From: HGM05232 sp044433325
GTDB lineage: Bacteria; Bacteroidota; Bacteroidia; Bacteroidales; Muribaculaceae
Reading direction: 5' to 3'
Assembly (NCBI GenBank): GCA_044433325.1
Contig: JAWXTT010000011.1
Location: 1 to 25,382 of the forward strand
DNA: 25,382 nt
Shown here: piece by piece, positions 1 to 8,502 of the stretch
Numbering within the stretch: the first letter of the stretch is position 1
Layout of the letters: each line of letters opens with the position of its first letter
The notes under the pieces: model-generated
Told to the model about the DNA's origin: nothing
Database searches by the model: none
The model's input: the letters and a program-made list of their open reading frames with translations, nothing else
Made by a program: the position numbers and the translations under genes

Positions 1-1240
1 GAAATTATATAACAAGGTACTAATAATAGCTATTGCTATTGTTTCAGCATTAACTGCTACAGCTCAAACTTCAATGACTGCATATTCAAAATATGGATAT
101 GGTATTCTTATGGATAATGTCACCAGTGCGCAACGTGCTATGGGGGGGATTGGTTATGCAATGAGTGATGGTCGTCAGATAAATGTGATGAATCCCGCTT
201 CGTATGCGTCAATTGACTCATTGACATTCTTGTGGGATTTTGGGTTAAGTCTAACTGGTCTTGAAGCTACTGAGAATGATACCACAGGACAGATGCTAGG
301 TGCAAGTCTTGATTATATAACAATGCAATTCCCCATAACTAAATATATGGGAGCAAGTATCGGGTTAGTACCATATTCATCAGTTGGATATGCTTATACC
401 GCAGATATAGATAATGGGATTGAGGGTCAATTAGGTGGCGGTGGTATTAATGAGCTGTATGTTGGTTTCAGTGGACGTGTATATAAGGGACTTTCGTTAG
501 GTTTTAACTTCTCATATATGTTTGGTAATGTCGTAAATGACCTTTTCGCATACACTAATTCAGGTAGCACATCAATGTATGAACAACAATTAAGAGTTCG
601 TGATTGGAACCTTAAAGCAGGTTTACAATATACAATGAATTTTGGCTCAAAACATAAAACTACTTTAGGTTTGGTTTATTCACCAGCTAAATCGTTACAT
701 GGTGAATCATTAGCTCTATATTATGATATGACATCTGATGAGTCAGCGGATACGATAGCGGTAGTAGATTTAAAGGGTAATAACTCCCTTCCTAACACAT
801 TCGGTGGTGGTATTAGTTATACCTATGATCAACGATTTATGGTTGAGGCAGATGTAACATACCAAAATTGGAGCGATGCTACATATTCAGAAATTGAGGG
901 ATATGACTTTGGAGCTAGCTTTGTTGATAGATGGAAGTACTCATTCGGTGGTGAATTAATCCCTAAGAAGAGAGGTAAATATTACGAGGTAATAAGATAC
1001 CGTTTCGGTGCATTCTATACACAAGATTATATTAATATAGGGGGTAACAATATACGTGAGTATGGAGCTTCGTTAGGTTTTGGTTTACCAACACCTAGTG
1101 ATAAGACGATTATAAATCTAGGCTTTGAGTATAAACGACGTGAAACTGAGCCTACACTATTAATTAAGGAGGATTACTTTACAATAACTGTTGGGGTCAA
1201 CTTTAACGAGTTGTGGTTCTGGCAGAGTAAGCTAAACTAA
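1..1240 (+). CDS. Outer-membrane FadL/OMPP1-like beta-barrel protein, first codon cut by window edge
   Basis: The frame is open from base 2 and encodes a secretion signal (KLYNKVLIIAIAIVSALTA, cleavage near TATA-Q) before the first in-window ATG at 74. That ATG lies inside the mature protein and is not the real start. Base 1 is G followed by AAA, so it is probably the last base of the ATG start codon, giving about 413 residues. The mature part is rich in alternating Gly/aromatic strands (GLSLGFNFSYMFG, NLGFEYKR), with an early conserved-looking segment (SAQRAMGGIGYA, NPASYAS) typical of Bacteroidota FadL/OMPP1-like outer-membrane proteins found next to lptC. Substrate is unknown. It is followed after 9 bases by the LptC-like gene, suggesting an envelope operon. 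The barrel assignment is fairly sure; transport of hydrophobic compounds is family inference only. Confidence 0.8.
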   Translation, partial: KLYNKVLIIAIAIVSALTATAQTSMTAYSKYGYGILMDNVTSAQRAMGGIGYAMSDGRQINVMNPASYASIDSLTFLWDFGLSLTGLEATENDTTGQMLGASLDYITMQFPITKYMGASIGLVPYSSVGYAYTADIDNGIEGQLGGGGINELYVGFSGRVYKGLSLGFNFSYMFGNVVNDLFAYTNSGSTSMYEQQLRVRDWNLKAGLQYTMNFGSKHKTTLGLVYSPAKSLHGESLALYYDMTSDESADTIAVVDLKGNNSLPNTFGGGISYTYDQRFMVEADVTYQNWSDATYSEIEGYDFGASFVDRWKYSFGGELIPKKRGKYYEVIRYRFGAFYTQDYINIGGNNIREYGASLGFGLPTPSDKTIINLGFEYKRRETEPTLLIKEDYFTITVGVNFNELWFWQSKLN

Positions 1241-1249
1241 TAGAAACGG

Positions 1250-1864
1250 ATGGGGATAGCTAGGAATATATTATTCATCGTTGCAGCTATAATATTCTTT
1301 ATAGGGTGTAAGAATGAAAAGGGTGTTGAGGTTGCATATATCGAGACAGATTCATTAGCTACGATTATTACACGTGACATTAAGACTCTGATAAGTGATT
1401 CGGGAATTACGCAATATCGTTTGACTGCTGCGGAATGGCAGATGTATGAGAATACAGAACCTCCAATATGGATATTTCCAGATGGATTATATATCGAGAA
1501 GTTTGATTCGCTATTCCAAGTAGTTGCATATATCAAAGCAGATTCAGCCGTATATCATAAAGATAAAAAGTTATGGGAACTAAACCATAATGTAGCAATC
1601 CAGAATATCGAGCAGGAGACAATGTTAACCCAACAACTATTCTGGGATCAGAATGCTAAAGAGTTATATTCAGACTCATTTATACATATTACACGTAAAG
1701 ATCGTATTATCGAGGGGTATGGTTTTAGATCAAATGAGAGTTTCTCGTCATATCGATTACTAGAACCATCAGGTATTTTCCCTGTTGAGGAGAAACAAAA
1801 ACGTGTGAGTGATACTACAAATATAGCCATAAATGATAGCATCCAAAATTTAGAAAGTAAATAA
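1250..1864 (+). CDS. lptC: LptC-like LPS export lipoprotein (204 aa)
   Basis: This is probably the periplasmic-bridge component LptC, which passes lipopolysaccharide from the LptBFG ABC transporter to LptA. The N-terminus has a hydrophobic stretch ending in a lipobox-like FIGC, so Bacteroidota-style lipidation is likely. The body alternates short beta-strand-like segments (IFPDGLYIEKFDS, YIKADSAVYHKDKKLWEL, HNVAIQN), matching the beta-jellyroll pattern where 'A-D-.A.Y....-.W.L.GNV' is characteristic of the LptC/OstA family. Length fits LptC (about 190-200 aa). It lies 9 bases after the barrel gene and 4 bases before the CorC-like gene. The weak tail after about residue 180 is not recognisable. 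Confidence rests on the strand motif and the context. Confidence 0.75.
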   Translation: MGIARNILFIVAAIIFFIGCKNEKGVEVAYIETDSLATIITRDIKTLISDSGITQYRLTAAEWQMYENTEPPIWIFPDGLYIEKFDSLFQVVAYIKADSAVYHKDKKLWELNHNVAIQNIEQETMLTQQLFWDQNAKELYSDSFIHITRKDRIIEGYGFRSNESFSSYRLLEPSGIFPVEEKQKRVSDTTNIAINDSIQNLESK

Positions 1865-1868
1865 CTCC

Positions 1869-3140
1869 ATGGTGACCATATCAACTAATATAATAATATT
1901 GACAATAGCAGCAATAGCGTTTTCAGCCCTATTCTCAGGAATGGAGATAGCATTTGTTAGCTCTAATAAGGTACGTGTAGGGTTAGATGTAAAGAAAGGT
2001 GGCGTAATTAACCGATTAATAGATATTTTCTTTAAGAATAAATCTATGTTTATCTCAACACTGTTAATAGGTAACAATATAATGTTAGTTATTTATGGTA
2101 TGGGGATGGCTATTATCTTTGAACCTATTTTCCGTAACATATATGACAATGATGCTTTTGTATTGACAATACAGACAATATTCTCAACCATAGTTATTTT
2201 AATAACGGGTGAGTATATGCCTAAAACTATTTTCAGGATTAATCCAATAGCTTCGTTGCGTAGCTTTGCTATCCCATTGTATATATTCTATTTGGTGCTG
2301 TATCCGATATCACTATTCACATCTTTTGTATCAACAATGATAATGAAACTGTTCGGGGTTAAACTAGATAAGCAGATACGCGCAATTACACGCGACGAAT
2401 TAGATGCATATATCCAAGAGAATATTGAGTCACAGGAGGAGGATAACAAGGAGGTTGAACAGGAGGTGAAGATATTTCATAATGCATTAGAGTTCTCAAC
2501 GATTCACCTACGTGAATGTATGTGCCCACGTAATGAGATGGTCGCTTTAGATATAGATAAGACTACACGTGAAGAGCTAAGTGAGCAGTTTACTAAAACA
2601 GGATTATCTAAATTGGTAATCTACAAGGATGATATAGATAATATCTTAGGTTATATACATGTTAGTGAACTTTTTGATCCTAATCGTGAGTGGAAACAAC
2701 AGATTAAGAGTGTTCCATGCGCTCCTGAGAGTATGTTAGCTAGTAAAATGATGAAAACCTTAATGGAGAAGAAACGAAGCATGGCAATTGTCATAGATGA
2801 GTTTGGTGGTACAGCGGGGTTAGTAACATTAGAGGATATCGTTGAGGAGATATTTGGTGAGATTGAGGATGAGCATGATAATCAAAACCTAATTTCACGT
2901 CAGATTGCTGATAATAGCTATGAATTTTCAGCACGTGTTGAAATAGAAGCTATTAATGAAAACTTTGATATTGAGATACCTGAAAGTGATGAATACCAAA
3001 CCCTAGCAGGTTATCTATTATATAATATGGAGATACTCCCAGAGGAGGGTGAACAGATTGTATTAGATGATTTGACATTTACTATCTTAAAGAAGAGTGC
3101 CTCAAAAATTGAATTAGTTAAGTTGGTCAAGGGGGGCTAG
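1869..3140 (+). CDS. CNNM/DUF21 membrane protein with CBS pair and CorC_HlyC domain (hemolysin family; 423 aa)
   Basis: This is an integral inner-membrane protein of the CNNM/CorC ('hemolysin') family, linked to magnesium/cobalt efflux. The DUF21 domain spans about residues 1-190, with hydrophobic helices at about 5-25, 60-85, 95-115 and 130-160; the segment FSALFSGMEIAFVSSNK is the family's N-terminal signature. A CBS pair follows (about 215-335), ending in IVIDEFGGTAGLVTLEDIVE, a strong signature. The C-terminal CorC_HlyC domain spans about 345-420 (DEYQTLAGYLLYNMEILPEEGE). The start follows the lptC stop by 4 bases, so coupling is likely. Its stop overlaps the stop of the convergent helicase gene on a CTAG. 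GldE of gliding flavobacteria belongs to the same family, but nothing here separates GldE from general CorC proteins. The exact substrate is unknown. Confidence 0.88.
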   Translation: MVTISTNIIILTIAAIAFSALFSGMEIAFVSSNKVRVGLDVKKGGVINRLIDIFFKNKSMFISTLLIGNNIMLVIYGMGMAIIFEPIFRNIYDNDAFVLTIQTIFSTIVILITGEYMPKTIFRINPIASLRSFAIPLYIFYLVLYPISLFTSFVSTMIMKLFGVKLDKQIRAITRDELDAYIQENIESQEEDNKEVEQEVKIFHNALEFSTIHLRECMCPRNEMVALDIDKTTREELSEQFTKTGLSKLVIYKDDIDNILGYIHVSELFDPNREWKQQIKSVPCAPESMLASKMMKTLMEKKRSMAIVIDEFGGTAGLVTLEDIVEEIFGEIEDEHDNQNLISRQIADNSYEFSARVEIEAINENFDIEIPESDEYQTLAGYLLYNMEILPEEGEQIVLDDLTFTILKKSASKIELVKLVKGG

Positions 3141-6100
3141 TTTATCTGCTCAATAACCATCTCATTAGGAAACCATAGGTAACCTGTGACATTGGTGAAG
3201 CCTACACCCTTTAGCATATCTATATATTCAGATATTTGTTTCTTATATTTAGTGGAGTGGGTTGTTCCAAATTTATAATCTATTATAGTTACATTGTTTT
3301 TGGAGTCAATAACAACTCTATCTGGACGGCGCAAGTTAGAGCCATTAATAACAGTTCGCTCCATAAGTACACGATTACCACGTGCGAACCATGATGCTGT
3401 TAGCTCAGAATAATTAATAGCATTATAGATAAGCTCATAAATCTCAGTACTATTCTCGCTCTTAATTAATCCATTGCTTTGGCATTGGTTGATAACACTC
3501 TCTAAGTTATCAGCATATTGGATTAACCCAAATATCTTATGTAGTAGGATTCCATGCTCTTGTGGAGTATATGCAGGTGCTGTCGAAGTTAATTTATAAC
3601 GAAGATTAGGTATTTTAAGATTAATAGAATAATCGCTAATTAGATACATATTATCATCTGTTGGAGGATTATCGCTACTGAAATTTATTAGGTTGCCATT
3701 AATATATGGTTTATCCTCTATCAGTGAATTTAGATATTCACTAATATAACCCTTGGATGGTTTAGCGGGAGTATAAACTAGTAACTCCTGACCAGCACGA
3801 GTAAAGGCTACATAGCTCTTATTTAAGGTATCAATAATATTAGCTTTACGTATTTCGTTATACTCCTTAGCATACTCACTATTTTGTAATTTAGTAGTGT
3901 AAGATATAGGTACAATATTAGGTACTATTTCAGATTTGATATTATGTAGAAGTTTAGGTGCTATCCATATAAATCCACGTCCTGAATCTAATTCCCATTC
4001 ACAAAATGGGATAATAACAGATGGAAACTCTAACCCTTTAGATTTATGGATAGTCATAACGGTTATTGCATCTGAGTTAGCTGGTGAATTGATAGTTATC
4101 TTATCCCCATTAGCATCCCACCACTTAATAAAATGGTGAACTGTTGGGGTATAGCGTGCCGAGAAATCAATAATCGTATCTTGGAACGCTTGGATATAAG
4201 CATTCTCAGTAACTCTAACAGCTCCAGTTATATATTTATTAATTATATCTTCAGTTATAGATATTAGTGAGGAGCTATATGTTGTAGCTGACTCAATTGA
4301 GGAGCTACTATTACTATTGATAGCTGATATCCCTATGCTTAGGGCTGATGATGTACTATGACCATTTGAGAGTGATTCCTCATACACCTTTAGTAGAGTT
4401 GAAATTTTCTCTTTAGAGGTGTCACTACTGCTATTACTGCAATTTTGGTTTCGGAGTACCCCTATAATCAGTCTAACAGCTGGTGAATTTTTAAGTAATA
4501 GCGATTCATCCGATATTATCTTTAGATTAGATGTAGGATTATCTTTATTATATTTAAATAGACATTCAATAACCTCAGTACCTTCACTATGTTTATTTAC
4601 TAGTATGGCTATATCGCTCTGTTTCACCCCACGACTAAGCATTGAATTTATACGTTCGGGCAGCTCATCTAGTACTATCTCTTTCCACTTTTTATCCTCT
4701 GTTTCCTCTATGAAGTTTATATTTACATACCCATGGTTATCCCTGTTTTTAGGGGCAACCAATTGTTCTACGTTTGAATAGAAATCGGTGCAATCCAGCT
4801 CCTTAGCTAAGGATAGGAATAGTATATTATTAAACTCAATAATATTACGCGCACTACGCCAATTAGTACTCATATTACTGCTATTGCTAGGGATATACCC
4901 TGAGAAGTCATATTCTATTTGATTTTGTAACAAGTTAGGATCTGCATTGCGGAAACGATATATTGATTGTTTCTGATCCCCAATAATTAAGTTATCATTA
5001 CCTTGACTTAGGCTCTCTGATAGCAATGGATGCATATTAGCCCATTGTAAGCGTGATGTATCTTGAAATTCATCAATCAAGAAATGTTTAAGCATTATCC
5101 CTACACGCTCATAAATAAATGGTGTGTCACTATCATCTTTGATAATAGAACTAAGCAATTCATTAGTATCTGATTGTAATATCAAATTATTTTCGTTACG
5201 AAACTTAAACATATGACTATTGATATCCCCCAATAACCCTAATGCATATAGATTAGCCCTAGTTAGCTCATAGTTTAGTATTATACTCTTAGCCTCTAAG
5301 ACTGTGTCAATATATACTGAAATTGTAGCTATATCGTTTTCGTGAAGAATTAAATTTTTAGCCTTACTCTTAGTAAACCATTTATCGCTCTTTTCAGTGG
5401 CGATGGCAAATCCTGCTGGTAGTGCTACACTTGCACCCTTCTCTAATATTTTACGAAATCCTTGTAAACCACCACTGCGGCTAATACAATCTAGTGTTAC
5501 CCCTAGTCTGTTTATTATATATTGCTCAAACTCTTTAGCCGTATTATTAATTGTTTCTAGGCTACTCTCAATATATTCATTCAGCAATCTCTGAAATTCA
5601 GATAACCTATCCTTATCCTCAAGATATACCTCTAACTCAGTCTGGTGTCGTTTAAATTCTTCATTACTTAGGTTGCGAGCTAGTGAAAAAAGTGATGTTC
5701 CGCGGTCATGACTCTTTTCAGCAAAAATATTCCAATTGCTATCATTGTCAATCTGATTAAACATATATTTCTCTAGCCAATCTAGTAACTGTTTCCTATT
5801 TGGACTATTACTTAATGAGGTGAGTAAATCATTGATACCAACCTTAATAGCATAATTATCTTGTAACTCAATATCGTAGTTATATGGGATATCAACCTCA
5901 CGAGCAAATGTGCGTAGAATACTATGAAAGAATGAGTCGATAGTGCTAACATTGAAATTATTAAAATCATTAAGTAATGACTTTAATGCATTAGAAGCAC
6001 TCTGTTGAATCTGTTCAGTGGTAGCCCCAAATTCACTTTTTAGAAGATTCAGATACGCGCTACTAAGATTATCCTTTTGGCTAAGTGCTGCTAATTCCTT

Positions 6101-6298
6101 AATGATACGATGCTTCATCTCATCCGTTGCCTTATTGGTAAAGGTAATAGCTAGGATACTACTATGAGCGCACTTAGCGTATGTGTTAAGTTTATAATCT
6201 CCATTCTCATCTTTGCGTCCTAAGAGTAATTTAATATACTCATAGGCTAATGTGAATGTTTTACCCGATCCAGCTGAGGCTTTGTGAATATTTAGCAT
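3137..6298 (-). CDS. AddA/RecB-type UvrD-family helicase with C-terminal PD-(D/E)XK nuclease (1053 aa)
   Basis: This is a superfamily 1A DNA helicase-nuclease, probably the AddA-like subunit that processes double-strand breaks for RecA recombination. Visible motifs: Walker A ASAGSGKT (residues 7-14); motif Ia ILAITFTNKATDEMKHRI; STIDSFFHSILRTFAREV (about 120-140), typical of AddA/RecB; motif II LIDEFQDTS (about 410); motif III GDQKQSIYRFRNADP (about 440); VMTIHKSKGLEFPSVIIP (about 750); and motif VI VAFTRAGQELLVY (about 830). The C-terminal nuclease has RPDRVVID and IIDYKFG, with D993, D1007 and K1009 as likely catalytic residues. It lies 16 bases downstream of the SUI1 gene and is probably co-transcribed. 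The usual AddB partner is not adjacent. Function is well supported at family level; the name addA is an inference. Confidence 0.9.
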   Translation of the reverse strand: MLNIHKASAGSGKTFTLAYEYIKLLLGRKDENGDYKLNTYAKCAHSSILAITFTNKATDEMKHRIIKELAALSQKDNLSSAYLNLLKSEFGATTEQIQQSASNALKSLLNDFNNFNVSTIDSFFHSILRTFAREVDIPYNYDIELQDNYAIKVGINDLLTSLSNSPNRKQLLDWLEKYMFNQIDNDSNWNIFAEKSHDRGTSLFSLARNLSNEEFKRHQTELEVYLEDKDRLSEFQRLLNEYIESSLETINNTAKEFEQYIINRLGVTLDCISRSGGLQGFRKILEKGASVALPAGFAIATEKSDKWFTKSKAKNLILHENDIATISVYIDTVLEAKSIILNYELTRANLYALGLLGDINSHMFKFRNENNLILQSDTNELLSSIIKDDSDTPFIYERVGIMLKHFLIDEFQDTSRLQWANMHPLLSESLSQGNDNLIIGDQKQSIYRFRNADPNLLQNQIEYDFSGYIPSNSSNMSTNWRSARNIIEFNNILFLSLAKELDCTDFYSNVEQLVAPKNRDNHGYVNINFIEETEDKKWKEIVLDELPERINSMLSRGVKQSDIAILVNKHSEGTEVIECLFKYNKDNPTSNLKIISDESLLLKNSPAVRLIIGVLRNQNCSNSSSDTSKEKISTLLKVYEESLSNGHSTSSALSIGISAINSNSSSSIESATTYSSSLISITEDIINKYITGAVRVTENAYIQAFQDTIIDFSARYTPTVHHFIKWWDANGDKITINSPANSDAITVMTIHKSKGLEFPSVIIPFCEWELDSGRGFIWIAPKLLHNIKSEIVPNIVPISYTTKLQNSEYAKEYNEIRKANIIDTLNKSYVAFTRAGQELLVYTPAKPSKGYISEYLNSLIEDKPYINGNLINFSSDNPPTDDNMYLISDYSINLKIPNLRYKLTSTAPAYTPQEHGILLHKIFGLIQYADNLESVINQCQSNGLIKSENSTEIYELIYNAINYSELTASWFARGNRVLMERTVINGSNLRRPDRVVIDSKNNVTIIDYKFGTTHSTKYKKQISEYIDMLKGVGFTNVTGYLWFPNEMVIEQIN

Positions 6299-6314
6299 CT
6301 CTACTCTCTCTTAC

Positions 6315-6665
6315 TTAAATTATTTTAGCTCGATACCCTTTAGCTATTAGGATTTTATGGATTTTATCGCGGAAATCCCCCTGAATAAGTATTTCACCAG
6401 CGCGTGCTGAACCCCCAACGCCACATTCGCGTTTTAGGCTCTTAGCAAGCTCCTTTAGTGATACCTCTGAGCCTATATAATCAACTACCAATGTAACCGA
6501 CTTGCCATTGCGGTTACGTTTATCTAACATAATCTTTAGGTTCTGTTTAGCATGAGCTATCTCCTGGCTCTCATCTTGAGCGTTTTCACTCTCCTCAGTT
6601 GCACTCTTTACCACATCTTCGGGGTCAATATTAAATGCAGCTCCTAGTTTATCTTTCCAATCCAT
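6315..6665 (-). CDS. SUI1/YciH (eIF1-like) translation factor (116 aa)
   Basis: This is a small protein of the eIF1/SUI1 superfamily (bacterial YciH), a factor that can influence fidelity of start-site selection on the small ribosomal subunit. The C-terminal SUI1 domain covers about residues 40-116: NRNGKSVTLVVDYIG, then LAKSLKRECGVGGSARAGEI, then ILIQGDFRDKIHKILIAKGY; the 'CGxGGS' and 'IQGD.R..I' elements are the family signature. The first 40 residues are acidic and Glu/Asp-rich (DPEDVVKSATEESENAQDE). It begins next to the divergent porT gene and sits directly upstream of the helicase-nuclease gene, with which it probably shares a message. A plausible promoter is at 6688-6719. Confidence 0.9.
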   Translation of the reverse strand: MDWKDKLGAAFNIDPEDVVKSATEESENAQDESQEIAHAKQNLKIMLDKRNRNGKSVTLVVDYIGSEVSLKELAKSLKRECGVGGSARAGEILIQGDFRDKIHKILIAKGYRAKII

Positions 6666-6687
6666 ATATCTATATCTTTTAGTGATT

Positions 6688-6719
6688 CAAATATAGAGAA
6701 AAATTGCAACCTCTGCAAT
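6688..6719 (-). promoter_or_regulatory. Promoter for the SUI1-helicase operon
   Basis: On the minus strand the bases read TATATTTG at 6695-6688, an exact match to the Bacteroidota -7 box TAnnTTTG. An imperfect -33 box (ATTG instead of TTTG) lies 20 bases upstream at 6716-6719. The predicted leader to the SUI1 start at 6665 is short. No equally good plus-strand promoter was seen for porT in the same 89-base gap. Confidence 0.5.
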
Positions 6720-6754
6720 AAGATAGATGAATTTGCGTTAGTATTTATATAAAA

Positions 6755-7471
6755 ATGATAATACGTAAGAGAATAATATTAATTATATTATTGCTAATAA
6801 GTGCAATAACCACGTTTGCTCAGGATAATAACAAGATTCTGAATAGACCCTATGCTGATATGAAATTGTTTCACTTCGGGTTCTCCGTTGGGATACATAC
6901 GCAGGATTTAAATATGGTACATAATGGATATGTCGCAGAAGATGGTTCGACATGGTTTATGGATGTGCCATCTACCTCACCAGGATTCTGTGTAAATGTA
7001 TTGGCTGATATGAGAATTTCAACACACTTTAATCTACGTGTTTCACCAGGTATGTATTTTGGTAATAAGGTGATTAAAATGTATGATACCACTAATGGAG
7101 TAGCTGAATCTCAAAACTATAAGACTAATTATATAGTGCTACCTGTGGATTTGAAAATTTCAGCATTAAGATATAAAAATATACGCCCATATGTGACTAC
7201 TGGAGTAATGGGTACATTTGATGTATCTAAGCGTACCCCTGATATTTTGATGTTTAATAGTGCTGATATGATGTTTACGATAGGTTTCGGGTGTGATATC
7301 TATATGCATTATTTCAAGCTGATACCTGAATTGAAATTCTGTTTAGGATTGACGGATATTCTGGATCGTTCGCGCCCTGATTTAGAAGATGATCCGACTG
7401 CTATGTATTTTACTAATTCATTATCAAAGGTTACATCTAATATGGTGGTCTTAACATTCTATTTCGAGTAA
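6755..7471 (+). CDS. porT: PorT, type IX secretion outer-membrane protein (238 aa)
   Basis: PorT (SprT in Flavobacterium) is a membrane-associated beta-barrel protein required for T9SS secretion, shown genetically in Porphyromonas gingivalis. The N-terminus is a clear signal peptide (IILIILLLISAITTFAQ). Mature features characteristic of PorT follow: NRPYADMKLFHFGFSVGIHT (about 31-50), an HNGYVAEDG segment (56-64), then SPGFCVNVLADMRI, the basic-aromatic NLRVSPGMYFGNK, and NYIVLPVDLKIS. The size equals the family norm. It starts 89 bases from the divergent SUI1 gene and ends one base before porP, so it seems to be the first gene of the T9SS operon. In P. gingivalis porT lies apart from porPKLMN, so this linkage is notable. 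The PorT call is by recognised sequence pattern and is supported by the neighbours. Confidence 0.9.
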   Translation: MIIRKRIILIILLLISAITTFAQDNNKILNRPYADMKLFHFGFSVGIHTQDLNMVHNGYVAEDGSTWFMDVPSTSPGFCVNVLADMRISTHFNLRVSPGMYFGNKVIKMYDTTNGVAESQNYKTNYIVLPVDLKISALRYKNIRPYVTTGVMGTFDVSKRTPDILMFNSADMMFTIGFGCDIYMHYFKLIPELKFCLGLTDILDRSRPDLEDDPTAMYFTNSLSKVTSNMVVLTFYFE

Positions 7472-7472
7472 T

Positions 7473-8465
7473 ATGCGCGGGAGGATTAAATCATATATAT
7501 TGTGCATTGTTGTAATTGCTTATTCAGCTATTACATCCAATATATTTGGGCAAGTTGATGCTCAATTTACACAATATTGGGCTATCCCTAATTATTATAA
7601 TCCAGGGGCAACAGGTACAACCGATTTTATAAAAATAATAGGTGGCTCACGTATGCAATGGGTAGGAATGACTAATGCTCCTAGTACATTTGTAGTTGCG
7701 GCAGATTCTCCCCTTAAACTACTAGGTAAACGTGTAGGTGTGGGGGTGGTTTTACAACAAGAAACTTTAGGTTTATACACCTCAATGTCGGGAGGATTAC
7801 AATTTTCATATAAAATTAATCTCTTCGGTGGTGAATTAAGTTTAGGGTTACAACCAGGTATGCTTAATCAGACTTTTAGAGGGTCAGAAGTGGAGCTAGT
7901 AGCATCAGATGATGATGATAGTCAGAGTACTACTGACGAGGGGATACCCACCACTGATATAGGTGGAATGGCGTTTGATGTAGCTTTCGGTGCATTTTAT
8001 ACTCACAAATATTTCTGGGTTGGTATCTCAGCAACACACCTTACTCAGCCAACAATTTCACTAAGTTCAGAGAGTGATACTGGTGATACTTTATATGAAT
8101 TTGAGGCGGGTCGTGCATTTTATTTTATGGCAGGTGGCAATATTCCTATAAAAAACACGTTATTTGAAGTACAGCCATCAATGTTAATTAGATCAGATTT
8201 GACTACAACTCAAGCTGAGGTGACTGCGAGGTTGAGATATAAGAAGTTCCTATCGGGAGGTTTTGCATATAGATATAACGATGCAGTATCTATTCTGTTA
8301 GGAGCAGAATATAAGAATGTTTATATCGGTTATAGTTATGATTATAGTACATCAGCAATAGCTAAGGTTAGTAGCGGTAGCCATGAGATATTTGTAGCGT
8401 ATAATATGAAACTAGACTTGTCAGATAAGAATAAAAACAAACATAAAAGCATCAGGATTATGTAA
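7473..8465 (+). CDS. porP: PorP/SprF-family type IX secretion outer-membrane protein (330 aa)
   Basis: PorP/SprF proteins are outer-membrane barrels linked to the T9SS; PorP is encoded ahead of porKLMN in P. gingivalis, and a PorP-type protein bridges the secretion core to the outer membrane or surface. A signal peptide (about 1-26, ending SNIFGQ) is followed by the family hallmark DAQFTQYWAIPNYYNPGATG (about 29-48) and SRMQWVGMTNAPSTFVVAAD (about 58-77). Later segments have the YxN..-barrel rhythm (GAFYTHKYFWVGISATHL). An acidic run DDDD near residue 147 probably lies in a loop. The start is one base after the porT stop; gldK follows after 37 bases. PorP and SprF share one family, and the operon position favours PorP. 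Confidence 0.93.
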   Translation: MRGRIKSYILCIVVIAYSAITSNIFGQVDAQFTQYWAIPNYYNPGATGTTDFIKIIGGSRMQWVGMTNAPSTFVVAADSPLKLLGKRVGVGVVLQQETLGLYTSMSGGLQFSYKINLFGGELSLGLQPGMLNQTFRGSEVELVASDDDDSQSTTDEGIPTTDIGGMAFDVAFGAFYTHKYFWVGISATHLTQPTISLSSESDTGDTLYEFEAGRAFYFMAGGNIPIKNTLFEVQPSMLIRSDLTTTQAEVTARLRYKKFLSGGFAYRYNDAVSILLGAEYKNVYIGYSYDYSTSAIAKVSSGSHEIFVAYNMKLDLSDKNKNKHKSIRIM

Positions 8466-8502
8466 TTATCTATCCTGTTAAGAATATATTAGAGAGGTGA
8501 AT

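Noticed and set aside
74..76. ATG at 74 as the start of the first gene
   Set aside because: The frame is open upstream and encodes a signal peptide; starting at 74 would remove it.
4419..4781. Plus-strand reading frame of 120 codons inside the helicase-nuclease gene
   Set aside because: Antisense shadow, Ser/Leu-rich, no recognisable features.
8497..8499. GTG at 8497 as start of gldK
   Set aside because: It overlaps the probable ribosome-binding site; ATG at 8503 has proper spacing and a standard lipoprotein signal.
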